Source: Lachnospiraceae bacterium (GTDB lineage: Bacteria; Bacillota; Clostridia; Lachnospirales; Lachnospiraceae). From it: DNA of 64,000 bases. The translations under genes and the position numbers were made by a program. Of the stretch, positions 28,371 through 40,338 are shown piece by piece. Where the stretch lies: assembly GCA_910575475.1 (NCBI GenBank), contig CAJTGD010000023.1:34604-98603 (forward strand), given 5' to 3'. The notes beneath the pieces are model-generated. The model was given only the letters and a program-made list of their open reading frames with translations. It had not been told where the DNA came from and did not search any database. Every line of letters starts with the position of its first letter. The stretch's first letter is position 1.

Positions 28371-28409
28371 GATGACTGTCCGTTCCCCCAGGGTCCGGAC
28401 AGCCATCCG
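28371..28409 (-). terminator. Hairpin between glpK and DUF5685
   Basis: On the minus strand a 13-pair stem (28409-28397 with 28383-28371, one G-U pair) is followed only by TTTG. It may be a weak terminator or an attenuating structure just before the DUF5685 ribosome site. Confidence 0.45.
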
Positions 28410-28449
28410 CATATAACATCATTTCAAAAATCCAGGGGCTTTCGGATGA

Positions 28450-30517
<2,068 letters not shown>

Positions 30518-30521
<4 letters not shown>

Positions 30522-31132
30522 ACCTGTATGTATCTCCTGTGTATCCTAAATGTGCTCATGGTTCTGAGCAGCCCCCTTACTGCTCCCTTTCCGCGCTTAC
30601 TCCGGAGCACCTTTTCCCGAATGTATCTGAACGTCTCTTCCTCCCCCTTTTCGGCCAGCATGACAAGAAGCCTGGTAAGCAGCCTCTTGGTATCTTCGTG
30701 CATCACATAATCATCCGTACCGCCTTTTTGAAAATAGTCCAGCGGATCCGAAGCCTGATATGCACTCCCTTTATACACCTTGCAGGCCGCGATCCGATCC
30801 AGAAACATCTCCACCACATATCTGACCGGCATCTTCATTCCGATCAGACATTTTTTACCGTCAATCCCATAATCGATCCAATATTCATAATGGTGCTTAT
30901 TGCGCCCCTTGTGATGCAGCCAGGCGGAAGAATAACCCTTTGCCTTTCTCTCCGCATTGTTGGGACTCTGGGTTCCCTGATAAAACCGGCACCCCACCCA
31001 AAACTCCGTCCACGTATATTTTGAAAGGTCATGAAGCAATCCCTGCAGATACAGTCCTACCTGAAAACACTCCTTCATGACCAGCATTTTATGTTTTGTG
31101 ATCGTACGGAAATGCTCCGCAGCCTTTATCAT
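30518..31132 (-). CDS. DUF5662 family protein
   Basis: This 204-residue cytoplasmic protein resembles DUF5662. Histidine-rich segments (GLLHDLSKYTWTEF, AWLHHKGRNKHHYEYW, and later YVMHEDTKR) look like an HD-type metal site, suggesting phosphohydrolase ancestry, but no activity is established. The ATG at 31132 directly follows the stop of the GlgX-like gene, behind GGAAGGAAG. It is coupled to lepB downstream. Confidence 0.78.
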
Positions 31133-31133
31133 A

Positions 31134-32837
31134 TCAATCACTCTTCCTTCCAACCAGGACCACTACACTGCGTGCCTGCAGCTCGATCCGCTTCTGATCT
31201 TCCTCCTGCCCTTCTTCTGCACCCTTCTCGGTCTCTATCACCCGATACCACTCCAGATTTTTCGGCAATGCGGGCAGTGCGAAGGAATGCTTCAGCCAAT
31301 GCATATTGTAGGCAATAAAGCAGAGATCCTCCTGCTCCCCGGCCGCACAATAGAGCACACCCAGCTGACGGCTGTGCACCTCTGCCGGCGCCTGCCAGGC
31401 ATTTTCTCCGTGGTAAGACACATCCGGCAGCCCGCAGCCGCTGCGGTCCGTCCCGGACAGCGGAAATCTCCGGTGAAGGGCCGGATGGATCTTTCGAAAT
31501 GCGATCAAACTCTTCACGTATTGGAAAAGGCTGTCGTCGCGCTTCAGCCTGCCCCAGTCCAGCCAGGAGGTTTCGTTGTCCTGACAGTATACGTTATTGT
31601 TTCCCTTCTGGGTATTCCAAAATTCATCCCCTGCAAGAAGGCAGGGTGTCCCCTGCGCCGTGAGCAGCAGGAGAAATGCATTCCGGATCTGCCTTTTCCG
31701 CAGGTTCTTGATATAACGCTTCCTGCTGGGTCCCTCCGCCCCGCAGTTCCAGCTGTAATTATAATTTGGCCCGTCCAGATTCCGTTCCCCGTTGGCCTCG
31801 TTGTGCTTCGCTTCATAAGATACCAGGTCATTCAGGGTAAATCCGGTATGGGTCGTGATATAATTGCATTTGCCGTTGGCATTGGTATTCAGGCAGAGCG
31901 CACCGATCACCGGGTTTACCATGTCCTCGTCCCCTTTGAGGAACCGGCGCATGGTATTCTGAAATCCGTCGTCCTTCTGCATGATCTTGGTCCCTTTCAG
32001 GAGCGGATCCTGAGTCAGGCAGTCCCATGACACATTATACGGGTTGATCACAAATCCATCAATGTGATATTCCAGCATGTAGTATTTCAGGCATTCGATG
32101 GCAGTCTGGGTCTGAATCCCCTGCTCAAAAGGCATCTCCAGCACCACTTCGATCCCTGCCCTGTGGCAGCATTTTACCATATCCTTCAATTCGGACGCGG
32201 CATGGCCTGACCCGCTGTAGGCCGCTTTGGGCGCAAAGTAATACCCCCCGCCGTACCCCCAGTAATTCAGACGGCTTCCGAGCGCTTCGTCAAACTCATA
32301 GATGGGCATGCACTGGATCTGATTGATCCCCAGCTCTGTCAGGTAGGGAAGCATCTCCACGATCCCGGCAAAGGTCCCCTTCTGCTTGACCCCGGAAGAC
32401 GAATGCTTTGTAAATCCGCGGACATGCAGACTGTATGCAATGACCTCCTCAAACGGAATCTTTAAGATATGGTCTCCCTCCCAGTCATAGGAAGCGGTCG
32501 GAAAGCGCCCCCGCACCCGGTGCAGGTCCGCGTCGGGCATTTCTCCAAACTTTCTCGTTCTCGCCAGTTCACGGACATACGGATCCAGGATGACCTTATC
32601 ATTGATCCGGAAGTTATATTCATATTTCTGCACATCCAGTCCTTCCACTGCCAGAAAGCGGATCTCCCCCAGTCCTTCCTCCTCCGGCATCTCATAAACA
32701 AAAGCCGGTTCTGTCTTTCCTGCGCGATAGAGCAGAAGCTCGCATTTCTTTCCTGTTGGTACGGAAACTGCAAAATTCACCTCGTCCTGCTTTATCTTCA
32801 CCCCAAGTGGCTGCGGGTACCCTTCCACTTTCTTCAT
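31134..32837 (-). CDS. GlgX/isoamylase-like GH13 protein lacking catalytic residues
   Basis: This 567-residue protein is related to glycogen-debranching enzymes. An N-terminal CBM48/isoamylase domain (residues 5-95) is followed by a GH13 barrel and a C-terminal beta domain. Conserved GlgX landmarks remain (GFTLNDLVSY, KHNEANGE, SWNCGAEG). The catalytic positions do not. Region II GFRFD reads GFVIN (Asp to Asn265), region III AEPWD reads QKDDG (Glu to Lys288), region IV HDG reads HTG (Asp to Thr331), and region I is EMPFEQG. It is probably a pseudo-glycosidase, perhaps a glucan-binding or regulatory protein. A strong ribosome site precedes it, and the reading frame is intact. Confidence 0.85.
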   Translation of the reverse strand: MKKVEGYPQPLGVKIKQDEVNFAVSVPTGKKCELLLYRAGKTEPAFVYEMPEEEGLGEIRFLAVEGLDVQKYEYNFRINDKVILDPYVRELARTRKFGEMPDADLHRVRGRFPTASYDWEGDHILKIPFEEVIAYSLHVRGFTKHSSSGVKQKGTFAGIVEMLPYLTELGINQIQCMPIYEFDEALGSRLNYWGYGGGYYFAPKAAYSGSGHAASELKDMVKCCHRAGIEVVLEMPFEQGIQTQTAIECLKYYMLEYHIDGFVINPYNVSWDCLTQDPLLKGTKIMQKDDGFQNTMRRFLKGDEDMVNPVIGALCLNTNANGKCNYITTHTGFTLNDLVSYEAKHNEANGERNLDGPNYNYSWNCGAEGPSRKRYIKNLRKRQIRNAFLLLLTAQGTPCLLAGDEFWNTQKGNNNVYCQDNETSWLDWGRLKRDDSLFQYVKSLIAFRKIHPALHRRFPLSGTDRSGCGLPDVSYHGENAWQAPAEVHSRQLGVLYCAAGEQEDLCFIAYNMHWLKHSFALPALPKNLEWYRVIETEKGAEEGQEEDQKRIELQARSVVVLVGRKSD

Positions 32838-32865
32838 ATGCTCTTCCTCCTATAAGTCCTTCCTC

Positions 32866-33858
32866 CTACTGCCAGCCGTCTGTTCCGTACATCTCTACAT
32901 TTCCTTTGTCGATCAGAAATGTGTCTTCATAAGTGGTTGTTTCAAAATTTTCCCCGTCCAAGATTGCCATTCCGATCTCTGCCGCCTCCTTTCCGATCCG
33001 GATCGGCGACTGTGCACCCGTAGCTGTCATCGGGCTGTCTGCCTTCGCGATCTCCTGCTTTACCTCCGGCGATCCGTCCACACCATAGATCCGGATGCCG
33101 TCCCGCGCAGATTCCCTGACTGCTTCGAGTGTCCCCAGCGCAGCACGGTCATTTCCGCACATCACGGCATCGATCTCGGGATATTTATTCAAAAATTCTT
33201 TCATCGTCTCCTTTGCCTTTTCTTTTTCTCCATTCACATCTGCCCGGTCCAGGACTTCAAATCCTGCATTCGCGATAGCCTGTTCGAACCCGGTGATCCG
33301 TTCATTGATCGAATTCATAGACGGAGATTCGAGCAGAAGGATCTTCCCGCCGTCCGGACATCGTTTTTTAAGATCTTCCCCGCAGACAAATCCTGCATTT
33401 CTGTTGTCCGATCCCACATAAGCTTTTGTCAGGCTCTCTTCCTTTACTTGTGTGTCAATATTGATCACCGGAATCCCGGCCGTCTGCAATGCCTCCAGAG
33501 ACGGTGTGACCAGTTCCCAGTCCACCGGACACAGGAATACCGCATCCACCTCCATCTCGATGAATTCTTGAAGCTGCTCGTTCTGCACCTGTGCATCCGA
33601 ACCCGGATTTTTGGAGATCAGCTGATATTCATTTTCTCCCAGTGTATTTTCAAGGGAACGCCGCAGCGTATCGTAATAGGGATTTTCCATGTCAATACAG
33701 CTATATCCGAATACATAGCCCGTATCCTCCTCTTCCTCCTCTGGATCTTCCTCTATGACCGCATTGTCCTCCGGAGTCCCTACACTTTTCTTGCATCCTG
33801 CCAGCATAGAACAGACTAGGAGCAGTAAAAAAAGCACACGGAATATTTTTTGTTTCAT
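32866..33858 (-). CDS. Orphan sugar-type substrate-binding lipoprotein
   Basis: This 330-residue lipoprotein has a signal peptide ending in the lipobox LAGC and an acidic spacer (EEDPEEEEED). Its periplasmic-binding-protein domain is of the RbsB/LacI-like type (VFGYSCIDMENPYYDTL... through GIRIYGVDGSPEVK). It should bind a sugar or similar ligand outside the membrane. No permease or ATPase gene adjoins it; the neighbours are a helicase and the inactive GlgX-like protein. It may therefore serve a remote transporter or a sensor. It has its own strong promoter. Confidence 0.88.
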   Translation of the reverse strand: MKQKIFRVLFLLLLVCSMLAGCKKSVGTPEDNAVIEEDPEEEEEDTGYVFGYSCIDMENPYYDTLRRSLENTLGENEYQLISKNPGSDAQVQNEQLQEFIEMEVDAVFLCPVDWELVTPSLEALQTAGIPVINIDTQVKEESLTKAYVGSDNRNAGFVCGEDLKKRCPDGGKILLLESPSMNSINERITGFEQAIANAGFEVLDRADVNGEKEKAKETMKEFLNKYPEIDAVMCGNDRAALGTLEAVRESARDGIRIYGVDGSPEVKQEIAKADSPMTATGAQSPIRIGKEAAEIGMAILDGENFETTTYEDTFLIDKGNVEMYGTDGWQ

Positions 33859-33894
33859 AAGCATACCTCTTTAAACAGATTTTGCACTATCTTT

Positions 33895-33922
33895 ATTCTA
33901 ACGTGTTTTGCAGGTTTGTCAA
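33895..33922 (-). promoter_or_regulatory. Predicted SigA promoter of the orphan binding protein
   Basis: Perfect TTGACA (33922-33917), 16-base spacer, TAGAAT (33900-33895). It overlaps the stop codon of the helicase gene. Confidence 0.75.
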
Positions 33923-35799
33923 TAGAAGCCTGATTGATTGTTCGGATGTAATTCTTCCACAAAGCGTGAAGGCTGTGCATCCTTTCCGTTCTTTACCGTC
34001 ACATAGCTGATCTTAAGTATTTCCTTGGCCCGGGTCATAGCCACATAGAACAGCCTCCGCTCCTCCTCCACACCATGCTCCTTCATGGCACGCTTATAGG
34101 GGATCCGTCCCTCATTGGCCTGGATGATAAATACGGTATCAAATTCCAGTCCTTTTGACGCATGCATCGTCATCAGCCGGACTCCTGTCCTGTCATCCTG
34201 AGTCTTTTGCTTCTGTTTCGCCAGCGCGTCCGTATATTCTGACATGTGTGCGAACCATTCTTCTGCCGTTTTAAACGGTTTTGCTGACTCCTCCAGTTCT
34301 CCCAGCACGTCAAAATACTCTGCCGGCTGCTGTCCCTTTGAATCTGCATATACACGAAGATAATCATCATAACCGACCTTTTTCCTGATATATTGAATGG
34401 CGGCATAGGGCGCCATCTTCCCCATCATTTTCAGATCCCATTCAAACTGGTCGATCCGATCCTGCATCCACTCCTTATCGCAATAAAACTTCCGTAATTC
34501 TTCAAAGGGGACGATCCGGTTCTCTGAGACAGACGCCCGGCTCAGATAGCGGAGGGGACGGTTCATCACCTGCAGAAAATCCGACCGCTCCCGGCCGCCT
34601 CCTGCCAGACGCAGATAGGCCCGGATATCTTTGGCAATAAAGTGCTGGTAAAGATCCGGCATGGATTCCCGCATATAAAACGGGATCTTGTGCTTCACCA
34701 GTTGTCCTGCCAGCGCCCGGGCATCCGTATGCACCCGATATAACACCGCGATCTGCTCCGGAGGGATTCCGGATTCTATCCTCTGTCTGATCTCTGAGAC
34801 CGCATAAGCGCTCTCATCCTCCGAATCCAGCGTTTCCTGGATATGCAGCGCCGTCCCGGCCGGCTTCTGTGTCCGGATCTTCTTATCAAACCGGACTTCA
34901 TTCTGTTCGATGACCTGCAGCGCATGCCGGACGATATTGGCCGTGGAACGGTAGTTTGTATCCAGAAGCAGCTCTCTGGCCCCTGGATAGTCCTTTAAAA
35001 AGCGGAACATGATCTTTACATCTGCGCCCCGGAAGCCATAGATGGACTGATCGTCATCCCCCACCACGAACAGGTTATTTTCCGGCGCCGCCAGCATCCG
35101 GATCACATCATACTGCACCTGGTTGATGTCCTGAAACTCGTCCACCAGGATATACCGAAACTTTTCCTGCCAGAGCTTCAGCACATCCGGACGCCGTCTG
35201 AATAAATCATAGCATAAGACCAGCATATCATCAAAGTCTATTTTTTTCGCTTCCTTACGCATGGATTCATATTCCCGGTAGATACAGCGGAAAGTCTCTG
35301 CCGGACAATGCTTTGCCTGGTATTCCTCCAGGTCCGTCCTGTGGTTTTTGACCGTTCCGATCTCCGTAATGATCCCCTGAAGGAAATCCTCCTCATCAAA
35401 GACCTCCGCTTCCTGCCTGCTCACGATCTGCCGGAGCATCCTGTACTTCTCCTCCTCGGAGAGGATATTGCCGGGTCCTAAATGATAGGCCCATTTCAGG
35501 ATCCCATAATAGATCCCGTGGAAGGTCCCCATCGTCACCGGAAGCCGCCTGCCTTCCATCAGAGCCTGCAGCCGGAGCTTCATTTCTCCAGCGGCATATT
35601 TTGTAAAAGTAATGACCAGAATTTCTTCTGGTCTTACTCTGTGTTCCTCGATAAGGTACTTTATTCGGTTTACGATAGTCAGGGTCTTCCCCGAACCCGG
35701 TCCTGCCAGCACAAGGCACGGACCCTCCGTATGGGCTGCCGCCCGCTTCTGTGCCTGATTCAAATCAAACTCCTGCCTCCAGCTTTTGGACCGCTTCAC
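33919..35799 (-). CDS. UvrD/PcrA-type ATP-dependent DNA helicase
   Basis: This 626-residue superfamily 1 helicase has ordered motifs: Walker A GPGSGKT (33-39), Ia [58 protein letters not shown] and [10 protein letters not shown]. It is about 100 residues shorter than classical PcrA and lacks the long C-terminal tail. The start given is a GTG behind AAGGAGG that overlaps gltX by 35 bases. A TTG at 35763, just past the gltX stop, would give a more typical N terminus and is a serious alternative. Confidence 0.9.
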   Translation of the reverse strand: MKRSKSWRQEFDLNQAQKRAAAHTEGPCLVLAGPGSGKTLTIVNRIKYLIEEHRVRPEEILVITFTKYAAGEMKLRLQALMEGRRLPVTMGTFHGIYYGILKWAYHLGPGNILSEEEKYRMLRQIVSRQEAEVFDEEDFLQGIITEIGTVKNHRTDLEEYQAKHCPAETFRCIYREYESMRKEAKKIDFDDMLVLCYDLFRRRPDVLKLWQEKFRYILVDEFQDINQVQYDVIRMLAAPENNLFVVGDDDQSIYGFRGADVKIMFRFLKDYPGARELLLDTNYRSTANIVRHALQVIEQNEVRFDKKIRTQKPAGTALHIQETLDSEDESAYAVSEIRQRIESGIPPEQIAVLYRVHTDARALAGQLVKHKIPFYMRESMPDLYQHFIAKDIRAYLRLAGGGRERSDFLQVMNRPLRYLSRASVSENRIVPFEELRKFYCDKEWMQDRIDQFEWDLKMMGKMAPYAAIQYIRKKVGYDDYLRVYADSKGQQPAEYFDVLGELEESAKPFKTAEEWFAHMSEYTDALAKQKQKTQDDRTGVRLMTMHASKGLEFDTVFIIQANEGRIPYKRAMKEHGVEEERRLFYVAMTRAKEILKISYVTVKNGKDAQPSRFVEELHPNNQSGFY

Positions 35800-37228
35800 G
35801 GATCCTCCTTAAGGATTCTTCTTTTCCAAGGACCTCCATGATCTCCGTAGCGCCTCCCGGAGTGTTCTGCTTTCCAGAAACCGCTGTACGGATAGGCCAC
35901 ATCACATAGCCGATCTTAACGCCCTTTTCCGTTACATACCCCTTCAATGTCTCAAACAGCGCGTCATTGCCGTAATCCTCCTGCGCTTCCAGTACAGGAA
36001 GCAGATCCTTCAATACTGTAAGCGAGGTCTCCGGCGTGGACTTCATCTTCTTATGCGTATACATGGCAGTGTCATATTCCGGCACTTCCTCGAAGAAATC
36101 GATCTGCTCCCGGATATCCGTAAAGGTCTCGATCCGGGTCTTTACCAGCGCCGCGATCTTTTTCAGGTCAAAGTCCTTCGAGATCACTTCCCGGATATAC
36201 GGCTCGGCCAACTCGAAAAAGCGCTCCTCGTCCATGGCTTTGAGGTATTCTCCGTTCATCCATTTCAGCTTCACCGTGTCAAAAACAGCCGGCGATTTGC
36301 TCATATGGGTATAGTCAAATGCCTCCACCAGCTCCTGAAGCGTGAAGATCTCCCGGTTGTCAGAAGGACACCAGCCCAGCAGCGACACGTAATTGACAAC
36401 AGCCTCGGATACAAAGCCCTGGTCGATCAGATCTTCATAGGAGGAATGTCCGCACCGCTTGCTCAGCTTCTTATGCTCTTCATCAGTGATCAGCGGACAG
36501 TGCACATACACGGGAATCTCCCAGCCGAACGCTTCATACAGCCTGTTGTACTTGGGCGCGGAGGACAGGTATTCATTGCCCCGCACCACATGGGTGATGC
36601 CCATCAGATGGTCGTCGATCACATTTGCGAAATTATAGGTCGGATAGCCGTCTGACTTGATCAGGATCATATCATCCAGTTCCTGATTGGGCACCGTGAT
36701 ATCCCCGTAGATCTCATCATGAAAGGTCGTCTCACCCTCATTGGGAACATTGAGACGGATGACCCAGGGCTTTCCGGCCGCAAGGTTGGCCTCTACCTCT
36801 TCCTTCTTCAGTCCCAGGCAGTGCTTGTCATACACCACGATGTCCGTACCGTCCTCAGAAACCGAGGTCCGCAGGGAATCCAGACGTTCCTTATCGCAGA
36901 AGCAGTAATAGGCATCCCCCTGCTCTACCAGCTGCTCCGCATATTTCAGATAAAGACCTGAGGCCTGCCGTTCACTCTGCACATAAGGTCCGGCGCCTCC
37001 GTCCTTGTCGGGACCCTCGTCATGAATGAGCCCGGTCTTTTCCAGTGTACGGTAAATGATCTCCAATGCCCCTTCCACAAACCGCTCCTGGTCAGTGTCT
37101 TCAATCCGGAGGATAAAATCTCCTCCTTCATGCTTTGCGATCAGATATGCATAAAGTGCAGTCCTCAGATTCCCTACATGCATTCTCCCTGTAGGGCTGG
37201 GGGCAAATCTTGTCCTTACTTTTTTCAT
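35765..37228 (-). CDS. gltX: Glutamyl-tRNA synthetase
   Basis: This 487-residue class I synthetase charges tRNA-Glu. The N terminus [19 protein letters not shown] holds the HIGH-equivalent motif (MHVG), and the KMSKS-equivalent is KLSKRCG near residue 252. The C-terminal anticodon-binding helical domain is complete. A strong promoter lies 60-90 bases upstream. The uvrD-like helicase gene follows directly. Confidence 0.95.
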   Translation of the reverse strand: MKKVRTRFAPSPTGRMHVGNLRTALYAYLIAKHEGGDFILRIEDTDQERFVEGALEIIYRTLEKTGLIHDEGPDKDGGAGPYVQSERQASGLYLKYAEQLVEQGDAYYCFCDKERLDSLRTSVSEDGTDIVVYDKHCLGLKKEEVEANLAAGKPWVIRLNVPNEGETTFHDEIYGDITVPNQELDDMILIKSDGYPTYNFANVIDDHLMGITHVVRGNEYLSSAPKYNRLYEAFGWEIPVYVHCPLITDEEHKKLSKRCGHSSYEDLIDQGFVSEAVVNYVSLLGWCPSDNREIFTLQELVEAFDYTHMSKSPAVFDTVKLKWMNGEYLKAMDEERFFELAEPYIREVISKDFDLKKIAALVKTRIETFTDIREQIDFFEEVPEYDTAMYTHKKMKSTPETSLTVLKDLLPVLEAQEDYGNDALFETLKGYVTEKGVKIGYVMWPIRTAVSGKQNTPGGATEIMEVLGKEESLRRIREAVQKLEAGV

Positions 37229-37285
37229 CTCTCATATCTCCAATTCTTCTTTATCTCCAATTTACGTCGCTCTGCACGCCACCTT

Positions 37286-37314
37286 ATTATAGAACAACTT
37301 GTGGAAATGTTCAA
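37286..37314 (-). promoter_or_regulatory. Predicted SigA promoter of gltX
   Basis: TTGAAC (37314-37309), 17-base spacer, perfect TATAAT (37291-37286). Confidence 0.8.
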
Positions 37315-37339
37315 TAAACAAATACACTTATCCTGAATT

Positions 37340-38683
37340 TTATCTTGTAAATGTTACCGCATAGCCTGCCAGAAGTTCTTCGTACACCTGAGAACCTGCC
37401 TCAGAAACCACGATCTGGATTCCGCTTCCGCCGGAGCTTCCAAATACATTTTCTCCAAAGGAAAGAATACCGCACTCCCTCACATCCAGCATAGAAATAG
37501 AGGTTCCTTCAAAAGCCCTGCCTGCGATCCTGGTCACAGACGGAGGCACTGAATAGCCATCCATCCAGGCAGCAGGAAACGCCATCAGCACAGACATCGT
37601 ACTGTCAAACAAAACTCCGGAATCGCTTGTAACGCCTGCATTTCCGCTTTCCACTTCGATCCATTCCAGAAAATTCAGCCCGGAAAGGGCACCTTCTTCA
37701 ATCACCGCGGTCCCTGCCGGTATATACAGTTCCAGGATCACCGCACTGCATCCGGAAAATGCACCGCTGCGGATACCTGTACACCCGGACGGAAGCGTCA
37801 GACATCCATCCGGAATTTCTGCATATTCCGGCAGAAAGCCATAAAGCATTCCCGCCTCATCCAGCAGAAAACAGGAAGCGGTCCCATCCGTACCATCCAT
37901 ATCCTCCCCCGGCCCCGGCGGTATGTCCTCTGTCTCATCGGTATCCTCCCCCGGATCCGACGGTATGTCCTCTGTCTTATCGGTATCACCAATCCCATGG
38001 TCTGGTACGATCGGATCCGGTAAGGCATCTTCCGGTTTGGACGGATCAGCAGGCGGAATCTCCGGTATTACAGTATCCGGATTCGAAGGCTCCGGCAGGA
38101 TCACCTGCGGCGGTATGAGCTCGTCCTTCTCTTCTCCTGATACAGCGATATCCTCTTTTGGTTCAGTCACCTCTGTATGGGCCAGATCATCTGTTTCATC
38201 CACGTCCGGCTTTTCAGCAGGGATCACCTGCTCTATAACATCTGGATAACCCGATGGCTTCTCCTGAAAAATGGAATCCGGAATATTTTCAAACGGTTCT
38301 TCTTTTATCAAACATTCTTCTCCGGCAGCTGCCGCATATGGCAATTTCAGGCTCGGATCCGGTATAGCCGCCTCCGAAAGAAGCTTGTCTGATACCGCTT
38401 CATTCTGTGAAACCGAATCTTTTAGAGACAGTTTTTTCTTATCTGATACGGCCGTTTTTTCCGCTTTGACCAGCTTCTCTTCTTCCTTATTGTCTCCGGC
38501 ATCCTTTCCCTCAGTCTCTGTCCCCGGTATGATCGGAGCGTTCAGGAAATCTTCTGCCCGATTCTGTAAATCCGGACTCCCTGCAAAAACAAAAGCCAAC
38601 AAAATAATCAGAATCACTGCTGCATTACGAGCCGGTATCTGCCGGCTGCCAATAGCGGATTCTGACCTCATTACCTCATCCAT
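37340..38683 (-). CDS. Membrane-anchored BspA-like leucine-rich-repeat surface protein
   Basis: This 447-residue protein has one N-terminal membrane segment (NAAVILIILLAFVFAG) that probably anchors it with the rest outside. A long low-complexity linker (about 40-280) is rich in Glu, Asp, Pro and Lys and includes two tandem copies of a 14-residue unit. The C-terminal 160 residues resemble LRR_5/BspA repeats (LTLPSGCTGIRSGAFSGCSAVILELYIPAG...). Such domains often bind host or surface ligands. It has no LPxTG signal. The ribosome site is weak. Confidence 0.78.
   Translation of the reverse strand: MDEVMRSESAIGSRQIPARNAAVILIILLAFVFAGSPDLQNRAEDFLNAPIIPGTETEGKDAGDNKEEEKLVKAEKTAVSDKKKLSLKDSVSQNEAVSDKLLSEAAIPDPSLKLPYAAAAGEECLIKEEPFENIPDSIFQEKPSGYPDVIEQVIPAEKPDVDETDDLAHTEVTEPKEDIAVSGEEKDELIPPQVILPEPSNPDTVIPEIPPADPSKPEDALPDPIVPDHGIGDTDKTEDIPSDPGEDTDETEDIPPGPGEDMDGTDGTASCFLLDEAGMLYGFLPEYAEIPDGCLTLPSGCTGIRSGAFSGCSAVILELYIPAGTAVIEEGALSGLNFLEWIEVESGNAGVTSDSGVLFDSTMSVLMAFPAAWMDGYSVPPSVTRIAGRAFEGTSISMLDVRECGILSFGENVFGSSGGSGIQIVVSEAGSQVYEELLAGYAVTFTR
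37900..37983. repeat. Two tandem 42-base repeats inside the surface-protein gene
   Basis: The units 37900-37941 and 37942-37983 differ at few positions and keep the frame, encoding a 14-residue unit rich in Pro, Asp, Glu and Gly. Copy number could vary by slippage without breaking the frame. Confidence 0.8.
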
Positions 38684-38769
38684 CTTCAGTTACCTGTCCT
38701 TTCTTTATCCCTCCTGGGAGCAATTCTCCTGTCATTGATCTCAGAGAACCGTTTAAAACGCCGTTTCGG

Positions 38770-38799
38770 ATTATATAATAAAATAAAGGAATGCCGCAA
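38770..38799 (-). promoter_or_regulatory. Predicted promoter of the BspA-like gene
   Basis: TTGCGG (38799-38794), 18-base spacer, perfect TATAAT (38775-38770). Confidence 0.55.
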
Positions 38800-38800
38800 T

Positions 38801-38825
38801 CATCTGCAACATACCATTGCAGATG
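38801..38825. promoter_or_regulatory. Inverted repeat next to the surface-protein promoter
   Basis: CATCTGCAA (38801-38809) and TTGCAGATG (38817-38825) are perfect 9-base arms 7 bases apart. They end one base from the -35 box, and no T-run follows on either strand. The position suits an operator better than a terminator. Confidence 0.5.
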
Positions 38826-38873
38826 TGCAACATCCCCTTGCGTCTCATTTTCTCTACATCAGGGTATTTCCGT

Positions 38874-40307
38874 CTATACGTGAATCTCTGCCTTGACGCC
38901 GAGAACTTCTTTGTTTTTTTCCAGAAGCGGACGGATCACCTTTTCCAGATAGGCATCCACCTGCTCCCTTGCACGTCCCACATATTTCGCCGGATCCATG
39001 GTCTGTTCCAGCTCCTCCAGGCTCAGGTTGAAGGCCGGATCCTCCGCGATCAGCTCCAGGAGGTTGTTGTCCATTCCCCGCTCTTTTACATTTTTTCCTG
39101 CTTCCATGGAAAGCTCCCGGATCCGCTCATGAAGCTCCTGCCTGTCGCCGCCTGCCTTCACCGCGTCCATCATGATGTTTTCCGTTGCCATGAACGGCAG
39201 CTCCGACGTCAGCCGCTTCTCGATCACCTTGGGATAGACCACCAGGCCGTCCACCACGTTCAGGCACAAATCCAGGATCCCGTCGATGGCCAGAAAGCCC
39301 TCCGGCACGCTCAGCCGCTTGTTGGCCGAATCATCCAGCGTCCGCTCAAACCACTGGGTTGCGGATGTAATGGCCGGATTCAGCGCGTCAATCATCACAT
39401 ACCGTGACAGGGAAGCGATCCGCTCGCTGCGCATGGGATTCCGCTTATAGGCCATCGCCGAGGAACCGATCTGGGTCTTTTCAAAGGGCTCTTCCACTTC
39501 TTTTAAGTGCTGCAGAAGCCGGATGTCGTTGGAGAGCTTGTGGGCGCTGGCAGCGATCCCGGCCAGCACATTCAGGACTCTGGTATCGGTCTTTCTGGAA
39601 TAGGTCTGCCCGGATACCGGATAGCATGCCGCAAATCCCATCTTCTCCGCGATCATTGGGTCGATCCTGTCGATGGTCTCCTGGTCTCCGTCGAACAGCT
39701 CCAGGAAGCTAGCCTGCGTCCCGGTGGTTCCCTTGCTGCCCAGCAGCTTTAAGCTGCCCAGCACATGATCCAGGTCTTCCAAATCCATCTCAAATTCCTG
39801 CATCCAGAGGGTCGCCCGTTTTCCCACAGTGGTGGGCTGGGCCGGCTGGAAATGGGTGAATGCCAGGGTGGGCTGGGCCTTCTGCGCATCCGCAAATTTT
39901 GCCAGCTCCGCGATCACATTGACCAGCTTTTTACGCACCAGCTTTAAGGCTTCCGCCATCACGATGATATCCGTATTGTCTCCCACATAGCAGGAGGTGG
40001 CGCCTAAGTGGATGATCCCCTTGGCCTTCGGGCACTGCACCCCGTAGGCATAGACATGGGACATCACATCATGGCGGACGATTTTCTCCCGCTCCCTGGC
40101 CACATCATAGTTGATATCCTCCGCGTGGGCTTTCAGTTCCTCGATCTGTTCCTCGGTAATGTTCAGTCCCAGTTCTTTTTCCGTCTCGGCAAGGGCAATC
40201 CACAGCCTCCTCCACGTCCGGAACTTTTTGTCCGGTGAAAAAATGTACTGCATCTCCTTGCTGGCATACCGCTCGGAAAGCGGGCTCACATAACGGTCCG
40301 TACTCAT
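38874..40307 (-). CDS. purB: Adenylosuccinate lyase
   Basis: This 477-residue fumarase-superfamily lyase cleaves SAICAR and adenylosuccinate in purine synthesis. The signature SSAMAYKRNPMRSE and the region HLGATSCYVGDNTD are intact. The length fits the longer, eukaryote-like PurB form rather than the roughly 430-residue bacillar one. It starts 31 bases after the purF stop, so purF-purB form an operon. Confidence 0.95.
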   Translation of the reverse strand: MSTDRYVSPLSERYASKEMQYIFSPDKKFRTWRRLWIALAETEKELGLNITEEQIEELKAHAEDINYDVAREREKIVRHDVMSHVYAYGVQCPKAKGIIHLGATSCYVGDNTDIIVMAEALKLVRKKLVNVIAELAKFADAQKAQPTLAFTHFQPAQPTTVGKRATLWMQEFEMDLEDLDHVLGSLKLLGSKGTTGTQASFLELFDGDQETIDRIDPMIAEKMGFAACYPVSGQTYSRKTDTRVLNVLAGIAASAHKLSNDIRLLQHLKEVEEPFEKTQIGSSAMAYKRNPMRSERIASLSRYVMIDALNPAITSATQWFERTLDDSANKRLSVPEGFLAIDGILDLCLNVVDGLVVYPKVIEKRLTSELPFMATENIMMDAVKAGGDRQELHERIRELSMEAGKNVKERGMDNNLLELIAEDPAFNLSLEELEQTMDPAKYVGRAREQVDAYLEKVIRPLLEKNKEVLGVKAEIHV

Positions 40308-40338
40308 GTTATTATCCTCCTTCTATATATGTAACCTG

